From: Ochrobactrum quorumnocens
GTDB taxonomy: Bacteria > Pseudomonadota > Alphaproteobacteria > Rhizobiales > Rhizobiaceae
Direction: 5' to 3'
Length of the DNA stretch: 64,000 nt
Assembly: GCF_002278035.1 (NCBI RefSeq)
Contig: NZ_CP022604.1
Span: forward strand, 2,093,501 to 2,157,500
Below the pieces are notes generated by a model that saw only the letters and a list, made by a program, of their open reading frames with translations, was not told the origin of the DNA and did not search any database. Both the position numbers and the translations under genes were made by a program. How positions within the stretch are numbered: the first letter of the stretch is position 1; every line of letters begins with the position of its first letter. Positions 56,129-64,000 of this stretch are shown piece by piece.

Positions 56129-56179
56129 AAAATCACTTCCTACCAGCAACCATAGCGGACTATTTCGTACAGTCGCGTA
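56129..56179. repeat. 51-bp direct repeat, copy 2
   Basis: 42 of 51 bases match 46200-46250. It lies just past the stop of the minus-strand hydrolase gene at 56191, 10 kb from the first copy. Confidence 0.65.
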
Positions 56180-56190
56180 ACTGCGAAGTG

Positions 56191-57357
56191 CTAGCGCTCG
56201 ATGGTCTTTGTATCTGCGACCCGTTGGACCAGTCGGGCGTCGAGCGTTTCGAACTTGTTAGCGACATCAAGCTCGTAGACACCCGGACCGATGTCGGAAG
56301 CAACCCTTCCGTCTGAGCTCTGCGGGAGGCGGCCATAGATGGAAGCGAAGGCCGCGAAACCATCGTGGCCGGCTCCCGCCTGCGTGGCCAGGTTGGTTAT
56401 GTCGATCACGCGGAGGTTTGAATTCCGCGCTTCGACGAGAACTTGGGGATCATCGATGTTGGCTGCGCCGGCACGGAATTGCCCTCCGGCGATAAATCTG
56501 GATACCGACAGCGCCTGATCCTTCCTGGAGACCAGAACGGTGACGGGAGAGCGCAGGCGGCCGACGACCCGGAGTTGTTGAAGAAAGACTTCCGCGTCTA
56601 TATCTGGCGCAGCGAGCGTGAGGTCGATGAGCTTGCCGAGGGTGCGCTCGTCTTTGGCAATCCGGATTTGCCGGACAGACTCCATAGTTAGCCAAGCCCC
56701 CATGCTGTGAGCGTAAAGCTTCATCCCCCGGACATGGCGGTCGCCAGCGACCCGCTCGACCACCCGGGCAAGCGCATCGCGCGAGAACGTCACCGCGTCT
56801 TTGTCTGCGAGATACCCGGTGATCGCTGCCTTCGAAGGCCATGAGAACAGCACTGCTGACTGCGCGACCTGGACGTCGGCGGTGAGTTGAGCCGTGCGGA
56901 ACAGCGTTTCCGGAAAGTTGCTGTTGAAGCCGTGGACAAAGATGGCGACGTCGCGGCCGAGCCCTTCTCCGCGGGCGGCAGTGCCCCCGACTTCCGCAAA
57001 GAACCGCCTTTCATCGAGGCGCTCGGACGAAACGATCGCGAAGTGCCGGGTCGGGTCCGGCACATCCGTCGGCCATTCGATCTCGGTCGGTCGGTGGGTC
57101 GGGGGAATGGAGACGACATAGCGAACATAGGTAGTTGTGGCCGTAAACCGGTCGGTCAGGAAGGTTGGTGTACTCGGATCGGTTGCCCGCGTACTCGCCA
57201 CGAAGATGGTAACCTGCTTCGCGCCCTCGACGGCAGCCACCGGAGTGAGGACGGATGAGCCGGGCCGCGCGGCGCAGGCGCACAATGCAAGTGCCAGCGC
57301 CGTGAACAGTATGGCTGCCATGTATCGCCCGGATTGCTGTCGCCGCCTGATCGCCAT
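56191..57357 (-). CDS. Alpha/beta hydrolase of DUF900 family, probable lipoprotein
   Basis: A 388-residue protein. Residues ~13-33 form a signal with lipobox-like LALALCAC. Then VTIFVASTRATDPSTPTFL, DVAIFVHGFNSNFPETLFRTAQL, VLFSWPSKAAITGYLADKDAV and KLYAHSMGAWLTMESVRQ (nucleophile Ser in AHSMG) mark DUF900, esterase/lipase-like proteins common in rhizobia. The start at 57357 has ggagggg just ahead. The upstream open stretch to 57831 has no conserved residues. Confidence 0.85.
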   Translation of the reverse strand: MAIRRRQQSGRYMAAILFTALALALCACAARPGSSVLTPVAAVEGAKQVTIFVASTRATDPSTPTFLTDRFTATTTYVRYVVSIPPTHRPTEIEWPTDVPDPTRHFAIVSSERLDERRFFAEVGGTAARGEGLGRDVAIFVHGFNSNFPETLFRTAQLTADVQVAQSAVLFSWPSKAAITGYLADKDAVTFSRDALARVVERVAGDRHVRGMKLYAHSMGAWLTMESVRQIRIAKDERTLGKLIDLTLAAPDIDAEVFLQQLRVVGRLRSPVTVLVSRKDQALSVSRFIAGGQFRAGAANIDDPQVLVEARNSNLRVIDITNLATQAGAGHDGFAAFASIYGRLPQSSDGRVASDIGPGVYELDVANKFETLDARLVQRVADTKTIER

Positions 57358-57706
57358 CCCCTCCGCTCCCCATCGCGCGGAACAGCTTGCTTCTAACACC
57401 CCGATCGTAGACTGATTTCCGGTCACGCAGCCCCAGGTAATAATTGAAAGATCTCGCCGACTTCGCCGAAGAAGTGACTTCAGATCATCGCGGAACGCCA
57501 TTTTCAATCTTTCTACTGAGGTCATCGGTAGTTCGTGCGAAGTGCAGAAACCCCATGCATATAGCCCTCTTCTAACGTTCGATTGGGCGTCACTGTAGTC
57601 TCGCCGCGCGCGAAACTGTGTCCTACAATGAGGAACGCGAGCGAGAGGGTCGACGATTTGCAAAGCCTCGTTGGATCGCGAATGCCGGCGCACAATAATA
57701 CTATTT
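57358..57706. other. Gap upstream of DUF900 gene
   Basis: No gene assigned. A minus-strand frame is open through it (57358-57831), containing MTSVERLKMAFRDDLKSLLR, but codon content and lack of homology argue for chance. The promoter of the DUF900 gene should be here. Confidence 0.4.
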
Positions 57707-58048
57707 TCACTTGGCTGGATAAGGCTCGATGTCTGCCGACCAATAGTGTTTAGCAATATTCTGGCTGTTGCGGATAACGTGGTAGGCGATATCCGGATCG
57801 CCTCCTTGAAAAGTGTCCGGATTCGCACCACACATCAAACAATACATTTGCTGATGAACGACGCTTGCAAAATATTGCAGAACCGGCGTGGCGTCCTCCT
57901 GGCCGATTGCTCGCAGGTCATGGGCAGCCTGTTCGATCGCCTTTTCCAAAGCCGCCGAAACGGCAGCAGCCAACATCCTGTCCGCACGGCTGATGACGAC
58001 AGCGATTTGGCGTTCAGCCGGGGTAAGATCAGGTCCAATATCTGTCAT
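57707..58048 (-). CDS. Hypothetical protein, 113 residues
   Basis: Begins MTDIGPDLTPAERQIAVVIS, helix-rich, Ala-heavy middle (RMLAAAVSAALEKAIEQAAH), with QQMYCLMCGANP as a possible single CxxC. ATG 58048 has gaggtgaacaa in front, a credible ribosome site. No family was recognised. Monocistronic. Confidence 0.55.
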   Translation of the reverse strand: MTDIGPDLTPAERQIAVVISRADRMLAAAVSAALEKAIEQAAHDLRAIGQEDATPVLQYFASVVHQQMYCLMCGANPDTFQGGDPDIAYHVIRNSQNIAKHYWSADIEPYPAK

Positions 58049-58854
58049 TGTTCACCTCACATGTTGTTAGCGTACTTCAATTGTGCTGCCACAGCGTCTA
58101 CTCTGGCGAAGTGCTGAGAAGCGACGGATAGCTTCTGCCGTGTGCATAAACTCGCGGTCGTTGATGAGCCGAACGACTGCCCGTTGCTGCTGTTCACTCC
58201 ATCTTTGGGAACAGTCTTCTGGCGTTCCCTTTCCTTCCGAGTGCCGCCGCGCAGCCACGTTCCCTCGTCTTTCGCCTTCGGGGCGGCAACCCGAGATACC
58301 CCTCATCTTGCCGATCAACCTTTCAACGCGGTTGGTATCGTCGCCGTCATAGATTGGGTAGTCCCGCTATTCGCAATACTCCGTCACCAAAGGTGGAACG
58401 CGTACCGCCTGGCTGCTTGCAACGGGAAACACCACGCCCTGCGATCATTCGGTCCAATGCACCGAGACGGATAATCTGGTCAGCCGTCCTGCAGCAGCGA
58501 TGAAAGTTGCCGCGATACAGGCACCTGACAGTGGCAAGGCCGATAAAGTGCTGGGTCGAACGTCGATGCCGTGACCGGTCACCAACTCGGCCGGGCAGGT
58601 CTGATCGAAGAAGAACGTCTCGCCATTTGTCGCTTCGGCGCCGGTAAATCTGTCAGTCGCTATCTTGTTCCCGCCGTCTACGCATGATAGCAGTGAGGAT
58701 ATGGACAGACTTTTTGCCAACGCCACGATGATGATGCTGCGCTCCTAGCGTGGCGGATTTTGTGCGCTTTTTATGCACCCTAGACCGCCCTTGAGGCGGT
58801 TTTTCATTGGTCGATCCGCTTTGAGGGATACTCAACCTCCACAAGGATATCCCA
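58049..58854. other. 806-bp gap before metG-like gene
   Basis: No supported gene. Several overlapping frames on both strands (58067-58318 minus, 58142-58474 plus, 58445-58726 minus) are open but carry no recognised domain or credible ribosome site; the minus 58445-58726 frame opens with a signal-like stretch and could be a small exported protein. The last 75 bases hold two hairpins (58762-58779, gtgc/gcac; and the terminator at 58784). Confidence 0.4.
58784..58804 (+). terminator. Intrinsic terminator hairpin 51 bp ahead of the metG-like gene
   Basis: accgcc / ggcggt stem, 5-base loop, then tttt. No plus-strand gene precedes it closely, so it may work as an attenuator in the metG leader. Confidence 0.65.
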
Positions 58855-60420
58855 ATGAACAACACGACGACTTACATCACAACGTCGATTCCATATGTCA
58901 ATGCCGCACCACATGTGGGTTTTGCGCTCGAACTCGTGCAGGCCGACGCTTATGCTCGCCATTCCCGACTTCTCGGCAAAGACGTCAGGTTTCAATGCGG
59001 GACGGATGATAATAGCTTGAAGAATGTCCGAGCCGCGGAAACGGCAGGACGTCCCGTGGCCGACTTCGTCGGCGAAAATGCAGCCCGCTTCGAAGAGCTT
59101 GGCAAGCGCCTCCACATCTCAAACGATGCGTTCGTCCGCACATCCGCTGATTCAGGACATGCCGCCTGTGTTCATTCCCTCTGGAATGCATGTGCGAAGA
59201 ATGGCGATCTTTATCGAAAGAGCTATGAGGGCTTTTATTGCGTGGGCTGTGAGCAGTTCTACGACCTACCAGATCTTGATGACGGCAGATGCCCGGAGCA
59301 CGGTATCCCGCTTGAAGTCATCAAGGAAGAAAACTGGTTCTTCCGCCTCTCCCGATATGGCTCCCGTATCCTCCGTCTGATCGAGACGGAGGAGCTTCAG
59401 GTCGTGCCGGGTCACCGGCGAAACGAGATACTTGCCTTGCTCCGGCACGGGCTCGAGGACATCAGTGTGTCGCGCAGTGCCGAGCGGGCACGCGGCTGGG
59501 GAGTTCCCGTGCCCGGCAGTGATGAAGTTATCTATGTCTGGTTCGATGCCTTGGCGAACTACCTGACAGGGCTCGGCTACGGTTCCGACGAGGTGCTGTT
59601 CAGCCACTATTGGGCGCGTCAGGGCGAGCGCATTCACTTCGTCGGAAAGGGAATATCCAAGTTCCATGCGATCTACTGGCCGGCGATACTCCTTTCCGCT
59701 GGCCTACCGCTGCCGTCGTCGATCTACGTTCATGGCTATCTGACCGCCGACGGGCGGAAGATCGGAAAATCGACCGGCAACGGCATCGATCCCGATGGTC
59801 TCGTTCAAAACTACCGGACTCCGGACGCACTTCGTTATTACCTGCTCCGCCATATCCGTTCGGCCGATGATGGAGACTTTTCCGAGGAACGGCTCGACGC
59901 TGCGTGGTCCGGAGAACTCGGCGGGCAGCTTGGAAATCTCCTCAATCGGGTTATCACGTTACTGTCTTCGTCCTTCTCCGGTGTAACGCCAGCCGTTCCC
60001 GACAGTGCCCTTGTTCGCGAAGCAGCGTCTCTTCCAGAAAAAATCCTGGACGCCTTCGATAACTACGAACTTCACGTCGGCTTGGCAGAAATCTTTTCCT
60101 ATCTGGGGTCCGCGAACAGGGAGTTTACGCGGAAAGCGCCTTGGTCTGACGCCAAGGCCTTGCTGGGCGAGCTCAACCAAACGGAACGGCAGAGGATTTC
60201 GGATCGTCTTGGTGCGACACTGGCGGAGCAGGTCCATGGGCTCGCCATCGTCGCTCGCTGCTTGCTCCCGTTTCTGCCTGAATCAGCTTCACGGCTGCAC
60301 ACGAGGCTCGGGATACGGTGCCCGGCGAGGTATGACGCTCCGCTCGTTGTCAGCGGAGTGAAGACATCTTCTGGAGGCATTCTCTTTCCGAGGCAGACGG
60401 TGGTGCGAGCGACGCCATGA
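58855..60420 (+). CDS. metG: Second methionyl-tRNA synthetase-like protein, divergent
   Basis: A 521-residue class I synthetase. Rossmann site YVNAAPHVGFALELVQADAYAR with HVGF at residues 20-23 instead of HIGH; zinc region CVGCEQFYDLPDLDDGRCPEHG; WFFRLSRYGSRI; VIYVWFDALANYLTG; second motif DGRKIGKSTGNG at 300-307 (KIGKS for KMSKS). The C-terminal helical anticodon domain is ~370-490; no tRNA-binding tail. The first and fourth HIGH positions differ, so activity may be altered. Housekeeping metG is not in the window. The accessory location suggests a resistance or conditional role. ATG 58855 with aagga. Confidence 0.85.
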   Translation: MNNTTTYITTSIPYVNAAPHVGFALELVQADAYARHSRLLGKDVRFQCGTDDNSLKNVRAAETAGRPVADFVGENAARFEELGKRLHISNDAFVRTSADSGHAACVHSLWNACAKNGDLYRKSYEGFYCVGCEQFYDLPDLDDGRCPEHGIPLEVIKEENWFFRLSRYGSRILRLIETEELQVVPGHRRNEILALLRHGLEDISVSRSAERARGWGVPVPGSDEVIYVWFDALANYLTGLGYGSDEVLFSHYWARQGERIHFVGKGISKFHAIYWPAILLSAGLPLPSSIYVHGYLTADGRKIGKSTGNGIDPDGLVQNYRTPDALRYYLLRHIRSADDGDFSEERLDAAWSGELGGQLGNLLNRVITLLSSSFSGVTPAVPDSALVREAASLPEKILDAFDNYELHVGLAEIFSYLGSANREFTRKAPWSDAKALLGELNQTERQRISDRLGATLAEQVHGLAIVARCLLPFLPESASRLHTRLGIRCPARYDAPLVVSGVKTSSGGILFPRQTVVRATP

Positions 60421-60560
60421 TTCAACGCTCGTGTTTCCGGCAGATCTCCGCACCATACGGGACCACTATGGTATATCTCTGCTGGAGCGGTTTTGTCGTC
60501 TTCGCTTCAGTCGGCCCTCATGGCTTCAATGCCGGGAATGTCACTACCCTGCACTGATCG

Positions 60561-61469
60561 TTAGAATACCTTGTCGGCAGCCGACTTCCCCTCGCTAACG
60601 GACGTCGTTCCAAATCGTTCGATAAGCATCTCGGTGAGGGTTCGCACTTTTCGAGAGGGATATTGGCCCGGCGGCCTCACCACGAAGATGCCGGCCGGCG
60701 GAATTGGATGACGCGCCATGATTGGCACCAGCGCGCCCGAACGAATATGATCCGCGACCAACGGCTCTGGCAGATAGGCGACCCCGACACCGTCCAGAGC
60801 GGCCGCTACCAGTGACATTGCGTTATCAGCGATGAAGCGCCCCTGGGGCCGCACTGTGACGATCTCGTCTCCATCCATGAATTGCCATTTCTCGGCATCC
60901 CGCATAACGGTCTGATGCTTCACAATCTCGTCGGGCGTCTCTGGAGCACCGTGAGCCTCGATATAAGCAGGACTTGCAACCAGCTTGCCAAAGATTGGTC
61001 CGATCCGTCTTGCGACGAGGTTCGAATCCGACAGATGCCCCAGCCGGATTGCGCAATCAAACCCTTCTCCCACGAGATCCACGAAGCGATCAGTAAAGGA
61101 AGAGAGGATTTGTAGCTGCGGGTGTTGGCTCGCCATCCGCGAAAGGACGGGAGCAAAACAGGTCGGACCAAATGATAATGGGGCAGCTACGCGCATGCGG
61201 CCTCGAAGCTTACCGGCGGGCAGGATCGTTTCGCGAACCAGGTCCAATTCAGCGGAGGTCCTGGCTGCGTAATCGCGGAATGTAGCTCCTGCTTCAGTGA
61301 GCGCTATACCACGGGTCGTCCTTGCAAATAGCTGTGCGCCGAGTTCGGCCTCAAGCCTGTTAATCCGCCGGCTGACCATCGACTTTGAGATGCCCAGTCG
61401 TAGCGCTGCCGACGATAATCCGCCCGCATCGGCAACTTCAACGAATATCCTTAGATCCTCAATTTCCAC
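60561..61469 (-). CDS. LysR-family regulator
   Basis: A 302-residue protein starting at GTG 61469 (V-E-I-E-D-L-R-I-F), with aaggaa 7 bases ahead. HTH: LRIFVEVADAGGLSSAALRLGISKSMVSRRINRLEAELGAQLF. Effector domain from ~88 (GRMRVAAPLSFGPTCFAPVLSRM). CrgA-like. Divergent from the porin gene, which it may regulate. The longer frame to 61592 is not conserved. Confidence 0.88.
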   Translation of the reverse strand: MEIEDLRIFVEVADAGGLSSAALRLGISKSMVSRRINRLEAELGAQLFARTTRGIALTEAGATFRDYAARTSAELDLVRETILPAGKLRGRMRVAAPLSFGPTCFAPVLSRMASQHPQLQILSSFTDRFVDLVGEGFDCAIRLGHLSDSNLVARRIGPIFGKLVASPAYIEAHGAPETPDEIVKHQTVMRDAEKWQFMDGDEIVTVRPQGRFIADNAMSLVAAALDGVGVAYLPEPLVADHIRSGALVPIMARHPIPPAGIFVVRPPGQYPSRKVRTLTEMLIERFGTTSVSEGKSAADKVF

Positions 61470-61716
61470 AAAGCGTTCCTTATTTTGCGACACGGCTTCA
61501 CGCGACCGGGGGCTACCAAGGCGAAGAAGAGAATGACAACGTCGGCGCCGGTGAATCTTCCAGGAAGGCATCTTCGCAACGTACCGCACCAACCGCGAAC
61601 ATAGGATCGATTCTATAATCTTTCATAGCCGCTTCAACTCGTTTCTCCGTCCATCGCATACCGTGCCAGCGACGGACGGCGGCGACCACTCAAGAAAAAC
61701 AACACAGGATGTGTCC

Positions 61717-63219
61717 ATGTGCCTAAGGTCGAAAGGCGAGCAGAGGATTGACCGACAGAGATACGCCATTTCGCGTTTTTCAATAACGCTTGGCCTTTGG
61801 TCCGCATCCAGGGCGCGGTTACCGTTGATTTCTCTTGCTGCCCTCGCCATTGTTCAGTGGGACTACCTGCCCGCCATGGCAGATGCTTCTGCCCTGAAGC
61901 AGCAAAGGCCTTCGATAAAAGCCGACAGGTCGCGAGAGGACTGGTCGCTTCTCGCAGATCCAAAACTGCGGACTGAGCCGCTGGACAACCTCAAATACAT
62001 TCCCTTGTTTTCTTCCAATCCCGACAGCTACATCTCGCTCGGGCTCAATCTGCGCGAAATCTTCGAAGTCAGTGATGCGCCGGCATTCGGAACCGTGCGC
62101 GCGAATCCCGGGGACTCCTACTGGTTGCAGCGCGCACAGTTCCATATCGATGTTCACCTGAATGAAAACTGGCAATTATTCACACAGTTCGAGGATGTAC
62201 GTGCGTTCAACAAGACGGTAGTCGGTCCCAATGACGCGAACCGATTTGACCTTCGTCAAGCCTTCATCGGTTATACGCAGGAGACCGACGCGGGAACGTT
62301 CAGGGCAAGGGTTGGCCGTCAGGACTTTGCGTTCGACCTGGAACGGTTCGTTTCGACGCGCGATGGGCCGAATGTCCGTCAGTCGTTCGATGCGGTCTGG
62401 GCCGGGTGGGAGACGGATGCATGGCGCTTCTATGGACTTGTCAGCAGACCTGTCCAGTATCGCGATGACCGCCCTTTCGATGATCGATCGAGTGGCGATG
62501 CAATGTTCAGCGGAGCTCGTGTGGAATGGCAGCTGTCGCCGGATATCGAGGCCTCCGCGTATTATGCACTTTATCAGCGCAAGGACGCCACCTTTCTCAC
62601 CGCGTCGGGTGAGGAGGACAGGCATATTCTCAATATCCGGACGGCTGGCAAATATGCCGGTTTCGACTGGGACGCGGAAGCGATGGGACAGGTCGGCAAG
62701 GTCGGCTCGGCTGATATTCTAGCCTGGGCCGTAGGCGCGAGGACCGGATACACGTTCGAGGATATTACCTGGTCGCCGCGGATTGGTCTGCAGTTCGACG
62801 TGGCGTCGGGCGACAGTGATGCGGGCGACGACACGCTCGGCACTTTCAATCCGCTGTTTCCGAACGGCTTTTATTTCTCGCTCGGCGGTCATACCGGATA
62901 CGCCAACCTCGTCCACATCAAACCATCGGTCACCGTTCAGCCGACAGAAGACCTGACCTTGATGGCCGGGGTCGGACTGCTCTGGCGACAAACGACTGAT
63001 GACGCCGTCTACACCCTGCCAAGCATTCCCGTGTCCGGCACGGCGGGTCAGGGGTCGGCATGGACAGGAGCCTATTTGCAGGTCAGGGCGGACTACCGTT
63101 TCACCCCCGTTCTCACGGGATCGCTGGAGGCCGTCCATTATCAAGTCGGCTCGGCGCTTCGCGACGCCGGAGGCAGTGACAGCAACTATGTTCGAGCGGA
63201 ATTGAAATACTCATGGTAG
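61717..63219 (+). CDS. Alginate-export (AlgE)-like outer-membrane porin
   Basis: A 500-residue protein from an ATG at 61717. A signal-like stretch (ARLPLISLAALAIVQW) precedes ADAS. Strands of a beta barrel alternate from about residue 110 to the end, which is W (AELKYSW, outer-membrane C-terminus). LREIFEVSDAPAFG, YWLQRAQFHIDVHLNENWQLFTQFEDVRAF and RVGRQDFAFDLERFVSTRDGPNVRQSFDAVWAGW match the alginate-export domain family. In such strains it may import sugar acids. Start uncertain: 18 codons upstream are open. Confidence 0.85.
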   Translation: MCLRSKGEQRIDRQRYAISRFSITLGLWSASRARLPLISLAALAIVQWDYLPAMADASALKQQRPSIKADRSREDWSLLADPKLRTEPLDNLKYIPLFSSNPDSYISLGLNLREIFEVSDAPAFGTVRANPGDSYWLQRAQFHIDVHLNENWQLFTQFEDVRAFNKTVVGPNDANRFDLRQAFIGYTQETDAGTFRARVGRQDFAFDLERFVSTRDGPNVRQSFDAVWAGWETDAWRFYGLVSRPVQYRDDRPFDDRSSGDAMFSGARVEWQLSPDIEASAYYALYQRKDATFLTASGEEDRHILNIRTAGKYAGFDWDAEAMGQVGKVGSADILAWAVGARTGYTFEDITWSPRIGLQFDVASGDSDAGDDTLGTFNPLFPNGFYFSLGGHTGYANLVHIKPSVTVQPTEDLTLMAGVGLLWRQTTDDAVYTLPSIPVSGTAGQGSAWTGAYLQVRADYRFTPVLTGSLEAVHYQVGSALRDAGGSDSNYVRAELKYSW

Positions 63220-63367
63220 CGAACGCACAACTCTACGCACCAACGCCGCCTTTCGCCGTGCCGAACACTGAGGGACGATAGATCGGTCGTCTGATATGCA
63301 AGACGCGGTGCTGCACGATGAGGAAAGCCGGATAGGCATTCTTGGGCCGATATCGCAGCACCCATTC

Positions 63368-63784
63368 TCAGGACGCCGGTTGAAACAACTCGACCAGCAT
63401 CCTCTCATTGTCCCGGATGTAAGCGAAACGATCGCCGGAATTGTTGGGAACGGAGGTTGGCGGTATAACGATTTCAACACCCTTGGCCGCCAGCGCGGCT
63501 ATGGTCTCTTCCAGTTCATCAACATTGAGCGCGAAATGGTTGACGCCACCGCGTTTCAGGAGTGTTTCGATGTCTTCGCGCTCGCTTGCCATCGGCGTAG
63601 CACCTTCGACTTGAAAGATTTCGAGCCTAGCTTGGCCGCGGACGAGCATGGCCACCTGCGCGCCAGGCACGATGAAACTGTACTGGTGCTCGAATCCAAG
63701 CTTATCACGATACCAGTCAAGGCTAGCCCGCAGGTCATTGACGACGACACCGACATGATGAAGGCGATGGACGATATCTACCAT
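63368..63784 (-). CDS. VOC-superfamily (glyoxalase-like) protein
   Basis: A 138-residue protein: DIVHRLHHVGVVVNDLRASLDWYRDKLGFEHQYSF (His ligand), MLVRGQARLEIFQVEGA (Glu/Gln), NHFALNVDELEETIAALAAKGVE (His), YIRDNERMLVELFQ (Glu). The complete set of four metal ligands supports a glyoxalase or dioxygenase. ATG 63784. 216 bp remain to the window end, with no gene seen. Confidence 0.87.
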   Translation of the reverse strand: MVDIVHRLHHVGVVVNDLRASLDWYRDKLGFEHQYSFIVPGAQVAMLVRGQARLEIFQVEGATPMASEREDIETLLKRGGVNHFALNVDELEETIAALAAKGVEIVIPPTSVPNNSGDRFAYIRDNERMLVELFQPAS

Positions 63785-64000
63785 GTGATTTCCTGAGTTT
63801 TATTTTTATCGCTCCGGATTTGGTTCGAGATACCACCGCTGTTATAGCTGCGGCTGTAAGTGCCCTCCGGGAAATGGCCGCCTTCATTAGAATTTCATGG
63901 CGTGGAGGTTAGTACTGCATCGGCGAGCAGCATAGTCTCCCCGAATGCGAAACGTTGTTGCAAAACGTGGAACGGCAGGCCGATCAAGGATGTCATGGCA

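Noticed and set aside
57358..57831. 158-codon upstream extension of the DUF900 hydrolase
   Set aside because: It precedes the signal peptide, overlaps the neighbouring 113-residue gene on the same strand, and shows no conserved residues.
58067..58318. Possible transposase remnant around NRVERLIGKMRG
   Set aside because: The match to IS5-type ends is too short and the catalytic regions are not found.

Overview
The window looks like chromosome of an alphaproteobacterium of the Brucellaceae, most likely Ochrobactrum / Brucella anthropi or a close relative. Three things point there. First, the gene order rplU-rpmA-GNAT-GNAT-obgE-proB-proA-nadD-rsfS-rlmH-...-envC-ctpA-rppH is typical of Rhizobiales. 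Second, short palindromic intergenic repeats of the Bru-RS/RIME type, built around a core like cccgaaaagtgtgaaacggttttcggg, recur throughout the housekeeping part. Third, the protein sequences are Brucella-like. The species call is inference from memory; no search was run.

Layout. 1-23.8 kb is ordinary core genome, nearly all on the minus strand: the 5' end of ffh, lactate permease, a lytic transglycosylase, carbonic anhydrase, pyridoxal kinase, a zinc-independent oxidoreductase, mmsA with a divergent LysR gene, then the long rplU-to-rppH block. It ends at a tRNA-Ser(CGA). 23.8-30.1 kb is a small island behind that tRNA. It holds a two-TM protein, a GIY-YIG nuclease-like protein, a secreted ClpP-fold/PAN protein, and a decayed copy of the tRNA 3' end with its flank. 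Beyond that lies the wreck of a retron: an msr-msd-like RNA followed by a Retron-Eco1-like effector gene cut off by an IS21 element with no target duplication. 30.2-37.1 kb returns to core-type genes (FMN reductase, diguanylate cyclase, RluA-type pseudouridine synthase, RsmJ, MATE exporter, GST).

37.1-46.2 kb is a compact anti-invader island bracketed by 34-bp direct repeats whose first 13 bases match the 3' tail of an initiator tRNA. On the minus strand it carries a remnant DUF1778 antitoxin and a TIR-APAZ/short-Argonaute pair (SPARTA). Divergently, on the plus strand, a five-gene run reads thsB - thsA (Thoeris) - small TIR gene - a large KGGVGR-ATPase/TIR/beta-sandwich/HEPN-like fusion - a truncated TIR gene. 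All intact genes in the island except the Argonaute carry a TIR, SIR2 or P-loop signalling domain, so NAD+-based abortive defence is the common theme. The small TIR plus KGGVGR-ATPase-TIR pair is the best candidate here for an undescribed system.

46.25-49.43 kb is a complete IS66-family element with a perfect 8-bp target duplication. From 49.4 kb to the end the DNA is accessory: LysR/pirin/isochorismatase/monooxygenase/haloperoxidase-like hydrolase genes, a TetR-MFS pair with an obvious operator, a lipoprotein-like hydrolase, a divergent second methionyl-tRNA synthetase behind a terminator hairpin, and a LysR / alginate-export-like porin / glyoxalase group. These genes look like redox, electrophile and small-molecule stress functions acquired laterally.
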